This document shows, piece after piece, positions 53,899 through 61,985 of a DNA stretch of 64,000 nt. Made by a program: the position numbers and the translations under genes. The stretch covers positions 1-64,000 of the forward strand of contig CAZTFF010000016.1 of the NCBI GenBank assembly GCA_964612485.1, given 5' to 3'. Each line of letters starts with the position of its first letter. Positions within the stretch are counted from its first letter, which is position 1. Origin of the DNA: JAFGNV01 sp964612485 (GTDB lineage: Bacteria; Chloroflexota; Anaerolineae; 4572-78; J111). Below the pieces are notes generated by a model. It did not search any database. It was not told where the DNA came from and saw nothing but the letters and a program-made list of their open reading frames with translations.

Positions 53899-55002
53899 CT
53901 ACCCGGCATACGAAACGCCCATGAGCGCGTCCCAATTCTCTACCGGGGCAAATTGGTGCGCCAGCCGTTCGAGCCGCCCGGCGATTTCATCCGGCATGGG
54001 GATGACGCCGCCGGTATGGCCCAAAAAATCAACCGGCACCATACCGCCCACGCCCAGACGCACATCGTCTACCATTTGGCCGGCGTTCATTTCGATCACC
54101 AACACCACTTCAACCCGTTTGGCCAGCCCTTCCAGCGGCACAAAGGGGAAGGGGAACAAAGTGATGGGCCGCAGCAGCCCCACGCGGGCGCCCGCCTGCC
54201 GGGCGTCGCGGATGGCGGTTTTGGCAATGCGGGCCGCCGTGCCAAAGGCAACCACCAGAATATCGGCGTCTTCGGTTAAAAATTCCTCGTAACGAACCTC
54301 CTGCGCCCGAATCTCGTTGAGCTTGTTTTGCAAGCCGGTATTGATCGCTTCCAGGGCCTCGCCGCCGAGATAGACAGAGGTGATGATATTCTTGGGACGG
54401 CCTTTTGCGCCGGTCAACGCCCACGCGGGCCGCTGTTTTTGGGGTGGCCGCATGGGGGGCAATTCAGCCGGCTCCATCATCTGGCCGATGATGCCGTCGC
54501 CGGCAACAATGGCGATAGTGCGGTACTGCTCGGCCAGGTCAAAGGCCAGCGTGGTTAGATCCACCGCTTCCTGCACCGATTCAGGAGCCAGCACAATGCT
54601 GTGAAAATCGCCATGCCCGGCGGATTTGGTGAGCAGATTGTAATCCGATTGGCAGGGTTGAATGTTGCCCAGCCCCGGCCCGCCCCGCATAATGTTGACC
54701 AACACCATCGGTACCTCGGAGCAAGCGATGTAGCTCAACCCTTCTTGCATCAGGCTGACCCCTGGCCCAGAGGTAGAGGTCATCACCCGCACGCCGGCGC
54801 ACGCCGCGCCATACACCATGTTAATGGCGGCGACTTCGCTTTCGGCTTGCAAAAAGGTACGGTTCAGTTCCGGCAGCCGTTTAGACATATGCTCCAATAA
54901 TTCGGTTTGAGGGGTAATGGGGTAGCCAAAATAGGCCTCGCAGCCGGCCCGGATGGCGGCTTCGGCAATGGCTACGTTGCCTTTTAAAAGTTGTTGGGTC
55001 AT
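53899..55002 (-). CDS. 2-oxoacid:ferredoxin oxidoreductase, alpha subunit
   Basis: 367 residues. Starts MTQQLLKGNVAIAEAAIRAG and has YFGYPITPQTELLEHM and STSGPGVSLMQEGLSYIA, typical of KorA/VorA. The ATG at 55002 has AGGAGG (55008-55013) 5 bases upstream. Placed after the ferredoxin-like delta subunit. The substrate range (2-oxoisocaproate, pyruvate or 2-oxoglutarate) is not readable from the sequence; context favours branched-chain 2-oxoacids. Confidence 0.93.
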   Translation of the reverse strand: MTQQLLKGNVAIAEAAIRAGCEAYFGYPITPQTELLEHMSKRLPELNRTFLQAESEVAAINMVYGAACAGVRVMTSTSGPGVSLMQEGLSYIACSEVPMVLVNIMRGGPGLGNIQPCQSDYNLLTKSAGHGDFHSIVLAPESVQEAVDLTTLAFDLAEQYRTIAIVAGDGIIGQMMEPAELPPMRPPQKQRPAWALTGAKGRPKNIITSVYLGGEALEAINTGLQNKLNEIRAQEVRYEEFLTEDADILVVAFGTAARIAKTAIRDARQAGARVGLLRPITLFPFPFVPLEGLAKRVEVVLVIEMNAGQMVDDVRLGVGGMVPVDFLGHTGGVIPMPDEIAGRLERLAHQFAPVENWDALMGVSYAG

Positions 55003-55033
55003 TTTCACCTCCTGGTGATAAACTCAATCGATT

Positions 55034-55276
55034 TTATATCGCCACTGCCGGCGTAACTTTGACCTCTCGATACACGGTAATCACCGCATCGGGACAGATC
55101 ATGGCGCACAGGGTGCAGCCGGTACACTGGCCTTCTGGATCGACAAAGATGGCCGGATGGTAACTTTTGGCGTTATAATGTTTGCCCATCGATATAAGCG
55201 CTTTGGGGCAAACCATAGCGCAGAATTCGCAACCTTTACAGCGAACTTCGTTGATTTCAATACGTCCTTTGGCCAT
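55034..55276 (-). CDS. 2-oxoacid:ferredoxin oxidoreductase, delta subunit (2[4Fe-4S])
   Basis: 80 residues with two complete clusters: CKGCEFCAMVCPKAL and CTGCTLCAMICPDAV. A ferredoxin-like subunit that carries electrons to external ferredoxin. AAGGAG precedes the ATG. It is 12 bases downstream of the acyl-CoA synthetase gene. Confidence 0.95.
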   Translation of the reverse strand: MAKGRIEINEVRCKGCEFCAMVCPKALISMGKHYNAKSYHPAIFVDPEGQCTGCTLCAMICPDAVITVYREVKVTPAVAI

Positions 55277-55288
55277 ACAGCACTCCTT

Positions 55289-57391
55289 TTAATTTTTTGA
55301 TAAAATGGCCCGGCCATCCAGGGCCACCACACCCTGGCCTTTGGGCAGAACCAGTAAGGGGTTCACTTCGATTTCTTGCAGTTGCGGAAAATCCAGGGCT
55401 AGTTGGCTCAGGTGCAAAATGCAATCGGCCACGGCATCGATGTCGGCGGGTGGCTGGCCTCGCAGCCCGGCCAGCAGTTGGCCGGCTTTGGTTTCCCGCA
55501 CCATGGCCACAGCCTCTTCCCGGCTGAGAGGGGCTACTCGAAAACTGACATCTTTCAGCAGTTCCACATAGATTCCGCCCAGGCCAAACATCAGCAGCGG
55601 CCCAAATTGCGGATCGCGCCGCATGCCCACGATCACTTCGGTGCCGGCGGGCGCCATAGCCTCAACCAGCACGCCCTCTATCCTGGCGGTGGGATGGGTG
55701 GTTTTAATTTTTTGCAACAGGTTGTGATACGCGGTGGTAATGGCGGCAGGGGTGTTGAGGTTGAGTTCAACGCCGCCGGCATCGGATTTATGTAAAATAT
55801 CGGGCGAAATGATCTTTAGGGCCACCGGATAGCCTACTTCAGCCGCAATCTCTACCGCCTCGGCGGGGCTGCGGGCAATATTCCCGACGATGACCGGAAT
55901 GCGATAGGCAGCCAGCAAGGGCCGGGTCTCGACTTCGCCCAGGCTGTTGTCGCCGTTGGAGCGGGTCAGAATCTTTTCCACCTGCCGGGGATTAACATCG
56001 TGAAGTTCGGCTTGCATATCAAGTGGATGTTGGCGCCACTTCGCGTATTGCCACATCGCTCGAAGCACGGCGCTGGCCGTTTCGGGAAAGGTGTACATTG
56101 GAATCTGGTGCCGGTGCAGAATTTGGCGGGCATCAGCCACACTTTGATCGCCTACAAAACAAGCCACCACCGGTTTGGCGCTTTGCTCCGCCGCCTCGCA
56201 CACTTTTACGGCCACATCCGCCGCTTTCATCAACAGATGGGGTACGGCAATGACCATCATCGCGTCTATCTGCAGGTCGTCCAACACTTCGGGGATGACA
56301 AAGGCGTATTCGTCCGGCCCCGCCCCGCCCAGCATATCGGTGGGATTATCCACCCGGATCACTGGATCAAGCCGCTTCCGCAAGACGGCAGCGATCGAGG
56401 GCGACAACGGCGGCAGAGCCAGCCCCTGGCTGTCGAGATTATCGGCGGCCAGCGCCATCGGGCCGCCCGAATTACTCAGCACAAAAATCCGGTTTCCGGC
56501 GGGCAACGGCTGGCAGGCCAGCGCCAGCGATACATCAAACAAGGCATGGATGGTGTCTACTTCGATAATACCGCATTGTTGAAACGCGGCCTCGTAGGCG
56601 GCCTCGGTTCCGGCAATCGAGCCGGTGTGGGATGAAACCGCGCGGGTACCGGCCTCGGTGCGGCCACCTTTGAGCAGAACAATGGGCTTTTTGGGGGTTA
56701 CGCGGCGGGCCACCTCCATAAAGCGGGGACCGTTGGCGATGCCTTCCACGTACAATACAATTACCCGTGTATTGACGTCGTCGGCCAACAGCTCGATCAT
56801 ATCGGTTTCGTCAATGTCGGCCTCGTTGCCCAGGCTGACAAAGCGGGAAAAACCAATCTGCTGGCCCCGAATGTAATCAATGATTCCCGCGCACACCCCG
56901 CCCGATTGTGATAGAAAAGCGATATGCCCCGGCTCCGGCATGCCCTCGATAAAGGTGGTGTTGAGGCCGGTGTGACTGTCCATGGTGCCCACGCAATTTG
57001 GCCCCAGCAATCGCATCTGGTATTGCTGAGCAATGGCGACACACTCCGCCTCAAGCACGGCCCCGGCGGTTCCCATTTCTTTGAATCCACCGGAAATAAT
57101 GATGATGCCTTTCAACCCGCGTCGGCCGCAGGAATCTATAATTTGGGGAATGAGTTGGGCCGGCAGCAGGATCACGGCCAGATCAACCGGATCGGGCACG
57201 TCTGAAATATCGGGATAGCAAATGAGATCGTCAATGGATTTATAGCGGGGATTGACCGGATATACCCGGCCCTGGTAGCCGTACTGCCGGAGATTGCGCA
57301 GCACGCCATAGCTAAGTTTGTCCGGCTGCGCGGATGCGCCAATGAGGGCGACGCCCTGCGGGGCAAAAAAGGAGGTTAAATTTTGGATCAT
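55289..57391 (-). CDS. Fused ADP-forming acetate/acyl-CoA synthetase
   Basis: 700 residues with alpha and beta parts in one chain. CoA-binding and CoA-ligase domains come first (ALIGASAQPDKLSYGVLRNL), with catalytic His255 in VSSHTGSIAGTEAAY, then an ATP-grasp beta part (PVALKIISPDILHKSDAGGV). It turns acyl-CoA, ADP and phosphate into acid, CoA and ATP. The ATG at 57391 is chosen over 57439. It is the first gene of the operon, and together with the downstream oxidoreductase it allows substrate-level ATP gain from 2-oxoacids. Confidence 0.92.
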   Translation of the reverse strand: MIQNLTSFFAPQGVALIGASAQPDKLSYGVLRNLRQYGYQGRVYPVNPRYKSIDDLICYPDISDVPDPVDLAVILLPAQLIPQIIDSCGRRGLKGIIIISGGFKEMGTAGAVLEAECVAIAQQYQMRLLGPNCVGTMDSHTGLNTTFIEGMPEPGHIAFLSQSGGVCAGIIDYIRGQQIGFSRFVSLGNEADIDETDMIELLADDVNTRVIVLYVEGIANGPRFMEVARRVTPKKPIVLLKGGRTEAGTRAVSSHTGSIAGTEAAYEAAFQQCGIIEVDTIHALFDVSLALACQPLPAGNRIFVLSNSGGPMALAADNLDSQGLALPPLSPSIAAVLRKRLDPVIRVDNPTDMLGGAGPDEYAFVIPEVLDDLQIDAMMVIAVPHLLMKAADVAVKVCEAAEQSAKPVVACFVGDQSVADARQILHRHQIPMYTFPETASAVLRAMWQYAKWRQHPLDMQAELHDVNPRQVEKILTRSNGDNSLGEVETRPLLAAYRIPVIVGNIARSPAEAVEIAAEVGYPVALKIISPDILHKSDAGGVELNLNTPAAITTAYHNLLQKIKTTHPTARIEGVLVEAMAPAGTEVIVGMRRDPQFGPLLMFGLGGIYVELLKDVSFRVAPLSREEAVAMVRETKAGQLLAGLRGQPPADIDAVADCILHLSQLALDFPQLQEIEVNPLLVLPKGQGVVALDGRAILSKN

Positions 57392-57430
57392 ACAGACCTC
57401 CCCGACTCGACAATGAGTATTGGGTTCACC

Positions 57431-57450
57431 GCCGTTCAACCTTGAACAGC
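57431..57450. promoter_or_regulatory. 20-base dyad in the leader of the fermentation operon
   Basis: GCnGTTCAANNTTGAACnGC: a perfect 14-base dyad (57434-57447) extended by two more complementary pairs. It lies at about +18 to +37 from the predicted start and upstream of the ATG at 57391, a position typical of an operator. Confidence 0.55.
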
Positions 57451-57474
57451 GTTATTTTTTTTGTTGCTATTCTC

Positions 57475-57483
57475 ATTTTAACA
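57475..57483 (-). promoter_or_regulatory. Extended -10 promoter of the amino-acid fermentation operon
   Basis: On the minus strand, TGTTAAAAT: TAAAAT (57475-57480) with TG one base upstream. The -35 is weak. Start predicted near 57468, 77 bases before the ATG of the synthetase gene. Confidence 0.5.
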
Positions 57484-57531
57484 CGCGCGGGGAAGCGTTG
57501 TCTTGTAAAAATTTGACCTGTTGGGGAAAAA

Positions 57532-58368
57532 TCAGTTGAGGGACAAAATATATTGGCCGGGGGTAATGCCAAAAACGCGTTTAAAGCGTTTGGTCATATG
57601 GCTTTGATCGGTGAAGCCGGTTTGCAGGGCGGCATCGGCAATGGGCACGCCCTGAGCTAAAAGTTGCTTGGCCTGTTTAATGCGGGTCAGCGTTAAATAG
57701 GCGTGGGGCGGCATACCCACCGCCTTGCTGAATAAGCGGATCAAATAACACGGCGCCAGCCCCACCAAGGCGGCCAACTCATCCAGCGAAACAGGCTCGG
57801 CGTATTTGGCGCGGATATAATCTTGAATTTTGATCACGCAGTTACGGTCAATTTTGATGACGCCGCCGGTTGGGGGGTCGTCGGCGTGGCGGGCGATGAG
57901 TTGGGCCATGGCCCAATGGAACACCGACTCTCGCCTGACCACCGAACTGGTTTCATCTTCAAGCGTGAGGTGCGCTTCAAGCAAAAGGTCGGCCAAATCT
58001 TCATCATCAATAACGGGGCTGGAAAAAAAGGGGACATCGTGGCGGTGGTCGGTGTAATCCGAGGCGATGCGCCGCAGTTGATCCGCGTTGGGGTAGAACA
58101 TGCGGTAGGTCCACCCTTCGTCGGCGGCAGCCTGGCCGGTGTGCAGTTCGCCGGGGTTGATAACTACGATAGTGCCGGCGGGAATATCATAATGGGCGTG
58201 GCGATAACTGGTAGCGGTGGCCCCGCGTTGAACCACCCCAATGGCAAATCCTTCATGGGCGTGGGGGGAAAAGGTGTGCGTGGTGTACGTGGCGCGTAAA
58301 AGTTCTAAATCATCCAACTGACAGTCTCGCCAAAATTTTACCGTTTCATCCTGCTCATGTTTTGGCAT
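57532..58368 (-). CDS. AraC-family transcriptional regulator
   Basis: 278 residues from the ATG at 58368 (MPKHEQDETVKFW); the longer in-frame start at 58476 adds 36 unrelated residues. An N-terminal cupin-like ligand-binding domain (HTFSPHAHEGFAIGV, then VINPGELHTG) precedes a C-terminal double HTH (LDELAALVGLAPCYLIRLFSKAVGMPPH, IADAALQTGFTDQSHMTKRFKRVFG). It lies directly upstream of the fermentation operon on the same strand and divergently from the methyltransferase gene, so it may regulate one or both. Ligand unknown. Confidence 0.9.
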   Translation of the reverse strand: MPKHEQDETVKFWRDCQLDDLELLRATYTTHTFSPHAHEGFAIGVVQRGATATSYRHAHYDIPAGTIVVINPGELHTGQAAADEGWTYRMFYPNADQLRRIASDYTDHRHDVPFFSSPVIDDEDLADLLLEAHLTLEDETSSVVRRESVFHWAMAQLIARHADDPPTGGVIKIDRNCVIKIQDYIRAKYAEPVSLDELAALVGLAPCYLIRLFSKAVGMPPHAYLTLTRIKQAKQLLAQGVPIADAALQTGFTDQSHMTKRFKRVFGITPGQYILSLN

Positions 58369-58434
58369 CTTAGCCAATCCTGACCGCTCAGGCGGGTCAA
58401 ATAATGGATGCACACACAAAAACAACCTATCTAA

Positions 58435-58463
58435 ATTGTACCCGATTTCGAGGTGATTTTCAA
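58435..58463 (-). promoter_or_regulatory. Sigma-70-like promoter of the AraC-type regulator gene
   Basis: On the minus strand, TTGAAA (58458-58463), a 17-base spacer and TACAAT (58435-58440). The start lies near 58428, about 60 bases before the ATG at 58368. Confidence 0.6.
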
Positions 58464-58481
58464 TAATTTTTAACAAAAACC

Positions 58482-58529
58482 CCTAGATTTTGTGGTTGAC
58501 GATTTTGTCTTAACATTGTAAAATCTAGG
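58482..58529. promoter_or_regulatory. Inverted repeat bracketing the methyltransferase promoter
   Basis: CCTAGATTTT (58482-58491) and AAAATCTAGG (58520-58529) are perfect 10-base inverted repeats separated by 28 bases. The left arm abuts the -35 and the right arm overlaps the -10 (58519-58524). A good candidate for a two-site operator in the divergent araC-methyltransferase region. Confidence 0.55.
58496..58524 (+). promoter_or_regulatory. Sigma-70-like promoter of the DinB-methyltransferase gene
   Basis: TTGACG (58496-58501), a 17-base spacer and TAAAAT (58519-58524). Transcription would start near 58531, 31 bases before the ATG at 58562. Confidence 0.65.
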
Positions 58530-58561
58530 CGAATCTTAAGATGCCGTGAAACGGAACCGCT

Positions 58562-59545
58562 ATGTACCAGCAGTTGCAGCGCAATTTCGACGTGATACAG
58601 TATCTGGTTAAGAACGCTTCATTGGACCAGCTAACGTGGCGTAAAGATGAAAACAGCCGGTCGTTGGCCGATGTGCTGTCTCATTTACGTGATTTGGAAA
58701 AATGGAATGCGGCCCTCGGCATCTCCAGCCGAGAGACGGACCGGCGCTTCCCTATGGATAATCCGCCCGATAACAATCACGTGTTTGATGCGTACGCTCA
58801 CTATCGCCGGCAAACCATGCTGCGGCTGGCCGAAACCGCCCAGTCACCGGGGCCGGTTGTTCACCGCCTCTTTGGCGAAATGCCGCTGGACAAATTGGTT
58901 CAGGTGATGGATGAATACGACCAGATTTATATCCACCAGCTTGAGCACGTCATCAAAGAGATGCCCGCCAACCCGTTGTTAAGCCGGGCGCGCTACGAAA
59001 TCAGAGATTACCACCGGCGTTACCGCCGCCATCTGGCCCAGGCAAGCTCGCTGCTGGATATTGGCGTAGGCTCCGGCCTGGCTTTGCGCCACGTGATGGA
59101 GCAAAATCCCCACCTGACGGCCACCGGTATTGATATTCGAGACCTGCGTTTGCCCGATGTCAAGGTGCCCCTCCAGCTTTACAACGGCCACACCATGCCG
59201 TTTGACGCCAACCGGTTTGATGTATCGCTGATTTTTTACGTGCTGCATCATTGTGAAAACCCCCAGCGGGTTCTGGAAGAGGCGGTGAGAGTCACCCGGC
59301 AGACAATTATTGTGATAGAGGAGTTTGACCGGCCCGGCGCAGATGAAGCCAGCCTGGATCTGACCGAGCGGGAAAGCCATCGCGCCCTGGGGATTCCGCC
59401 CGATTTGTATTACCGATTATTTGACCAGCCTGAGTTTGAGCAAATGCTGCAAATCCACCAGCTCACCCTGCTCGACCGGCAGGTGCTGCCCTCGCAAACA
59501 ACGCGCCCGGTAGAGAAATATCTTTACGTTTTGCAGGTAACATAA
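58562..59545 (+). CDS. DinB-like domain fused to a class I SAM methyltransferase
   Basis: 327 residues. The N-terminal part (about 1-140) has a DinB/YfiT four-helix pattern with regularly spaced His (LADVLSHLRDLEKWNAALG, DEYDQIYIHQLEHVIKEM). The second part (about 150-320) is a class I SAM methyltransferase: motif I LLDIGVGSGLALRHVM, then ATGIDIRDL and DVSLIFYVLHHCENPQRVLEEAVRV. The two parts are joined in one frame with no stop. Function unknown; DinB-fold proteins often use metals or thiol cofactors. Placed tail-to-tail, 3 bases from the next gene. Confidence 0.82.
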   Translation: MYQQLQRNFDVIQYLVKNASLDQLTWRKDENSRSLADVLSHLRDLEKWNAALGISSRETDRRFPMDNPPDNNHVFDAYAHYRRQTMLRLAETAQSPGPVVHRLFGEMPLDKLVQVMDEYDQIYIHQLEHVIKEMPANPLLSRARYEIRDYHRRYRRHLAQASSLLDIGVGSGLALRHVMEQNPHLTATGIDIRDLRLPDVKVPLQLYNGHTMPFDANRFDVSLIFYVLHHCENPQRVLEEAVRVTRQTIIVIEEFDRPGADEASLDLTERESHRALGIPPDLYYRLFDQPEFEQMLQIHQLTLLDRQVLPSQTTRPVEKYLYVLQVT

Positions 59546-59548
59546 AAA

Positions 59549-60166
59549 TCAGCCCCCTTCAACCAACCACTCCAGCAGCATAATTCCGCCCACGCCGGCC
59601 ATCACACACAAAATCAGCAAGACCACCAAACAACTGAGAATAATGTGAAATTGGAAAAACCGCGCGAGTCCCCTCCGCTCAGGCTCATCGGTGTCGGCTA
59701 GAACAGGCGCATCCTCACCGTTGATTGGCGGAGTGGCGGCAACCGACCCGGAAATAGTAGATGGGGAGCCGGGCGGGACACCACGCTGGGCAATGGCCTG
59801 GGTGCGGCGGCTGGCCCGCCCGGCTTCGGCCTCTTGCAGCAAAATATCCACGCCGGGATAAAAAGGTTCGATGGTTTCCAGCCGGGTAAGTAATTTTTTA
59901 GCCAGAAAGAACTTCTTGTTGGTCAGAGCCGCCGCTGCCCGCCGGTAGAGGTCGTCGGCTACCGGTTCGCCGGCGGTATTGGCGGCCAATTCGTGCTGCA
60001 ACAATTCCAGATGGCTGCGGGTGTCGTCCACCTGTTTTTGCAGGCTTTTGATGACGTCGGCCCGGCTTTCCTGTTCCAACTGAGATTCCAGATGCGGCAG
60101 ATTGGCCTGCAACTGTCGCAGTGTTTTTTCTTTATAAGCGCGTTGGTCTTGGGTTAAGTGTATCAT
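59549..60166 (-). CDS. Coiled-coil membrane protein of unknown function
   Basis: 205 residues from the ATG at 60166 (MIHLTQDQRAYKEK); the TTG at 60184 has no support. A coiled-coil region (about 10-60, heptad-like Leu/Lys/Gln) and a helical middle region lead to a Pro/Ser linker, then one membrane segment near the C-terminus (about 175-200). It lies 7 bases after the VanZ stop, so the genes are co-transcribed. Not recognised. Confidence 0.6.
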   Translation of the reverse strand: MIHLTQDQRAYKEKTLRQLQANLPHLESQLEQESRADVIKSLQKQVDDTRSHLELLQHELAANTAGEPVADDLYRRAAAALTNKKFFLAKKLLTRLETIEPFYPGVDILLQEAEAGRASRRTQAIAQRGVPPGSPSTISGSVAATPPINGEDAPVLADTDEPERRGLARFFQFHIILSCLVVLLILCVMAGVGGIMLLEWLVEGG

Positions 60167-60173
60167 TGATAAT

Positions 60174-60602
60174 TTAGATCGCAATCAAAGTATAAAGTGC
60201 CGGTAATTTGGCGCGCCAATGGCCGCTGTAACGGATCAGCAAAATCATAGCCAGGGCGCCGCTAATGTCAAACAAAACATCGTACAGGCCGGGATACCGC
60301 CCCGGCACAAAAGATTGGTGGACTTCATCCGAGATGGCGTAGAGAACCGATAAGATCAACGCCCCAAAAAGAGCCGGCCAGCCGGTCCGACGCTCCAGGC
60401 TCAAGGCGCGCCACCACAACCAGGCTAACATAGCGTAGGCAATTATATGAGAGATTTTGTAAAAAAGTTTCTCGCCGGCATCATCTTCAATTTCAATCAA
60501 GGTTGACCGGGAGGAAAGCGCAAAAATCAGAACCATCCAACCGATCAGCGGCAGAAAATCGCGCAGCCAGCGAGTCCAGGTGGAGATGTTGGGTAAATTC
60601 AA
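60174..60602 (-). CDS. VanZ-family membrane protein
   Basis: 142 residues with about four membrane segments. The family signature SDEVHQSFVPGR is present, preceded by HIIAYAMLAWLWW. VanZ proteins are membrane proteins linked to teicoplanin resistance in some cases, but most members have unknown roles. The start is TTG (60602), overlapping the glycosyltransferase stop by 4 bases (TTGA), so the two are coupled. Confidence 0.85.
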   Translation of the reverse strand: MNLPNISTWTRWLRDFLPLIGWMVLIFALSSRSTLIEIEDDAGEKLFYKISHIIAYAMLAWLWWRALSLERRTGWPALFGALILSVLYAISDEVHQSFVPGRYPGLYDVLFDISGALAMILLIRYSGHWRAKLPALYTLIAI

Positions 60603-61819
60603 TTGTAGGCGCTTTCTGCAACTTCTGCTAAATTTTGCCAGGTAAAGTGCGTTCGGATCCGCCGTGCGGCGTTGCGGCCTAACTGTTGGCGTTTTTTCGG
60701 CTCTTCAAGTAACTGCACAATCGCCTTGCTCAGAGCATCATCATTTTCGGCAGGAACCAGAAGGCCGGATTCATCCGCTTCGATGTAGGCGCAATTTTGT
60801 CCAACCGCATCGGCCACTACCGGCAGCCCCGCCGCGAGCAGGCTGATCAATTTGACCGAACATTTGGTGCGGTTCAAGAGCGTATCATCATAAGGATAGA
60901 CGGCGACATCGGCGGCCTCAAAACAAGCCCACGCCTGTTTGATGGGCAGCCAGCCGGTAAAATGAACATATTTTTTCAGGCCGGCCCGCGCCAGGTGTTG
61001 GGCCAGTCGTTTGTCTTCGCCCTGTAAACCCTCGCCCACAACAAGCCAGCGCGCTTGCGGCAGTTGATCGGCCACCTGTTTGACCAGGGTGACAATTCGC
61101 GCCAGCCGAAATTCTACAAACCGGGTGTAGAGCAGGATGATGGGTGTTTCAGCAACATCCCATGGCATTGACGCGGGTGTCTCGCCGCTTTGGGGAACCT
61201 GCCCCGGTTCAATAATTGTGGCCTGCGCGTGATAGCCGTTGGGCAGATACACAATTTCAAGAGCCTGTGTCCCGGTTTGCGATGCAACCAACCCCTCCAA
61301 CGTCCGGCTGGCGACTGTCACCGCATCGGCGTGGCGCAGGCCCCAGTGCTCCTGCCAGGTAAAAATCCGTTTTTGCAGCGACGAATACGGCAGCAGATCA
61401 TTCCAGGCTTGTTCCCAATCATCGGTATCAACCACCAGCCGGGTGGCAGTTGGGAGCCGGCCCGCTTTCCGCAGCCACCACAACCCCCAATGTGCCAGCC
61501 CGGCATACGCTTTTGGTTTGAATAGATGAATAACATCCGGCTGCAAGCGAAGCGCCTGGATAATCAATGATCCCGTCAATAAAATGTGAAAGAGCAGCGG
61601 TACACGGAACAGGCGGCGGGGCAGCGGCACATTGACCACCTGTACCCCATCTTCCACCCAACGTTGCCCGGCCCGTTCGGGATCATCCCACGGTGGAATC
61701 AACACCGTCACCCGGTGTCCCTGGGCGGCCAATCCTTTGGCCAGGGGCACCGCGCGAATGCTCATGGTAGCTTTGGGCCGTAATCCAAACGGGCCAATGA
61801 AAACAATATTCTTGGTCAT
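60599..61819 (-). CDS. GT4-family glycosyltransferase
   Basis: 406 residues. The N-terminal Rossmann domain begins MTKNIVFIGPFGLRPKATMSIRAVPLAKGLAAQGHRVTVL, and the C-terminal domain has VEFRLARIVTLVKQV, LVVGEGLQGEDKRL, VHFTGWLPIKQAWACFEAADVAVYP and the GT4 EX7E-like region CSVKLISLLAAGLPVVAD. Acceptor and donor are not deducible. It heads a three-gene unit with VanZ and the coiled-coil protein. The predicted promoter leaves almost no leader, so it may be leaderless. Confidence 0.92.
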   Translation of the reverse strand: MTKNIVFIGPFGLRPKATMSIRAVPLAKGLAAQGHRVTVLIPPWDDPERAGQRWVEDGVQVVNVPLPRRLFRVPLLFHILLTGSLIIQALRLQPDVIHLFKPKAYAGLAHWGLWWLRKAGRLPTATRLVVDTDDWEQAWNDLLPYSSLQKRIFTWQEHWGLRHADAVTVASRTLEGLVASQTGTQALEIVYLPNGYHAQATIIEPGQVPQSGETPASMPWDVAETPIILLYTRFVEFRLARIVTLVKQVADQLPQARWLVVGEGLQGEDKRLAQHLARAGLKKYVHFTGWLPIKQAWACFEAADVAVYPYDDTLLNRTKCSVKLISLLAAGLPVVADAVGQNCAYIEADESGLLVPAENDDALSKAIVQLLEEPKKRQQLGRNAARRIRTHFTWQNLAEVAESAYN

Positions 61820-61828
61820 CGGCCCGTA

Positions 61829-61857
61829 ATTCTAGTGTCACTCAGGATGGTTGGCAA
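61829..61857 (-). promoter_or_regulatory. Sigma-70-like promoter of the glycosyltransferase operon
   Basis: On the minus strand, TTGCCA (61852-61857), a 17-base spacer and TAGAAT (61829-61834). The start would be near 61822, only about 3 bases before the ATG at 61819, which predicts a leaderless mRNA; no ribosome-binding site is visible. Confidence 0.5.
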
Positions 61858-61927
61858 ATTACCTCCAAAGTTTTGCAGGCGGCTCAAATTGGGCCTTATT
61901 TCCGACTCGACCCAAGGCATTCCCTTA

Positions 61928-61936
61928 TGCTATAAT
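61928..61936 (+). promoter_or_regulatory. Extended -10 promoter of the receiver-kinase hybrid
   Basis: TGCTATAATGG: perfect TATAAT (61931-61936) with TG one base upstream; the -35 is weak. The start near 61943 is 43 bases before the ATG at 61986. It also shows that the in-frame start at 61851 is upstream of the transcript. Confidence 0.55.
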
Positions 61937-61985
61937 GGAGTTGCTCGATCAGAGACGCCAAAACAGGCGCAAAGGAGCCACACCT

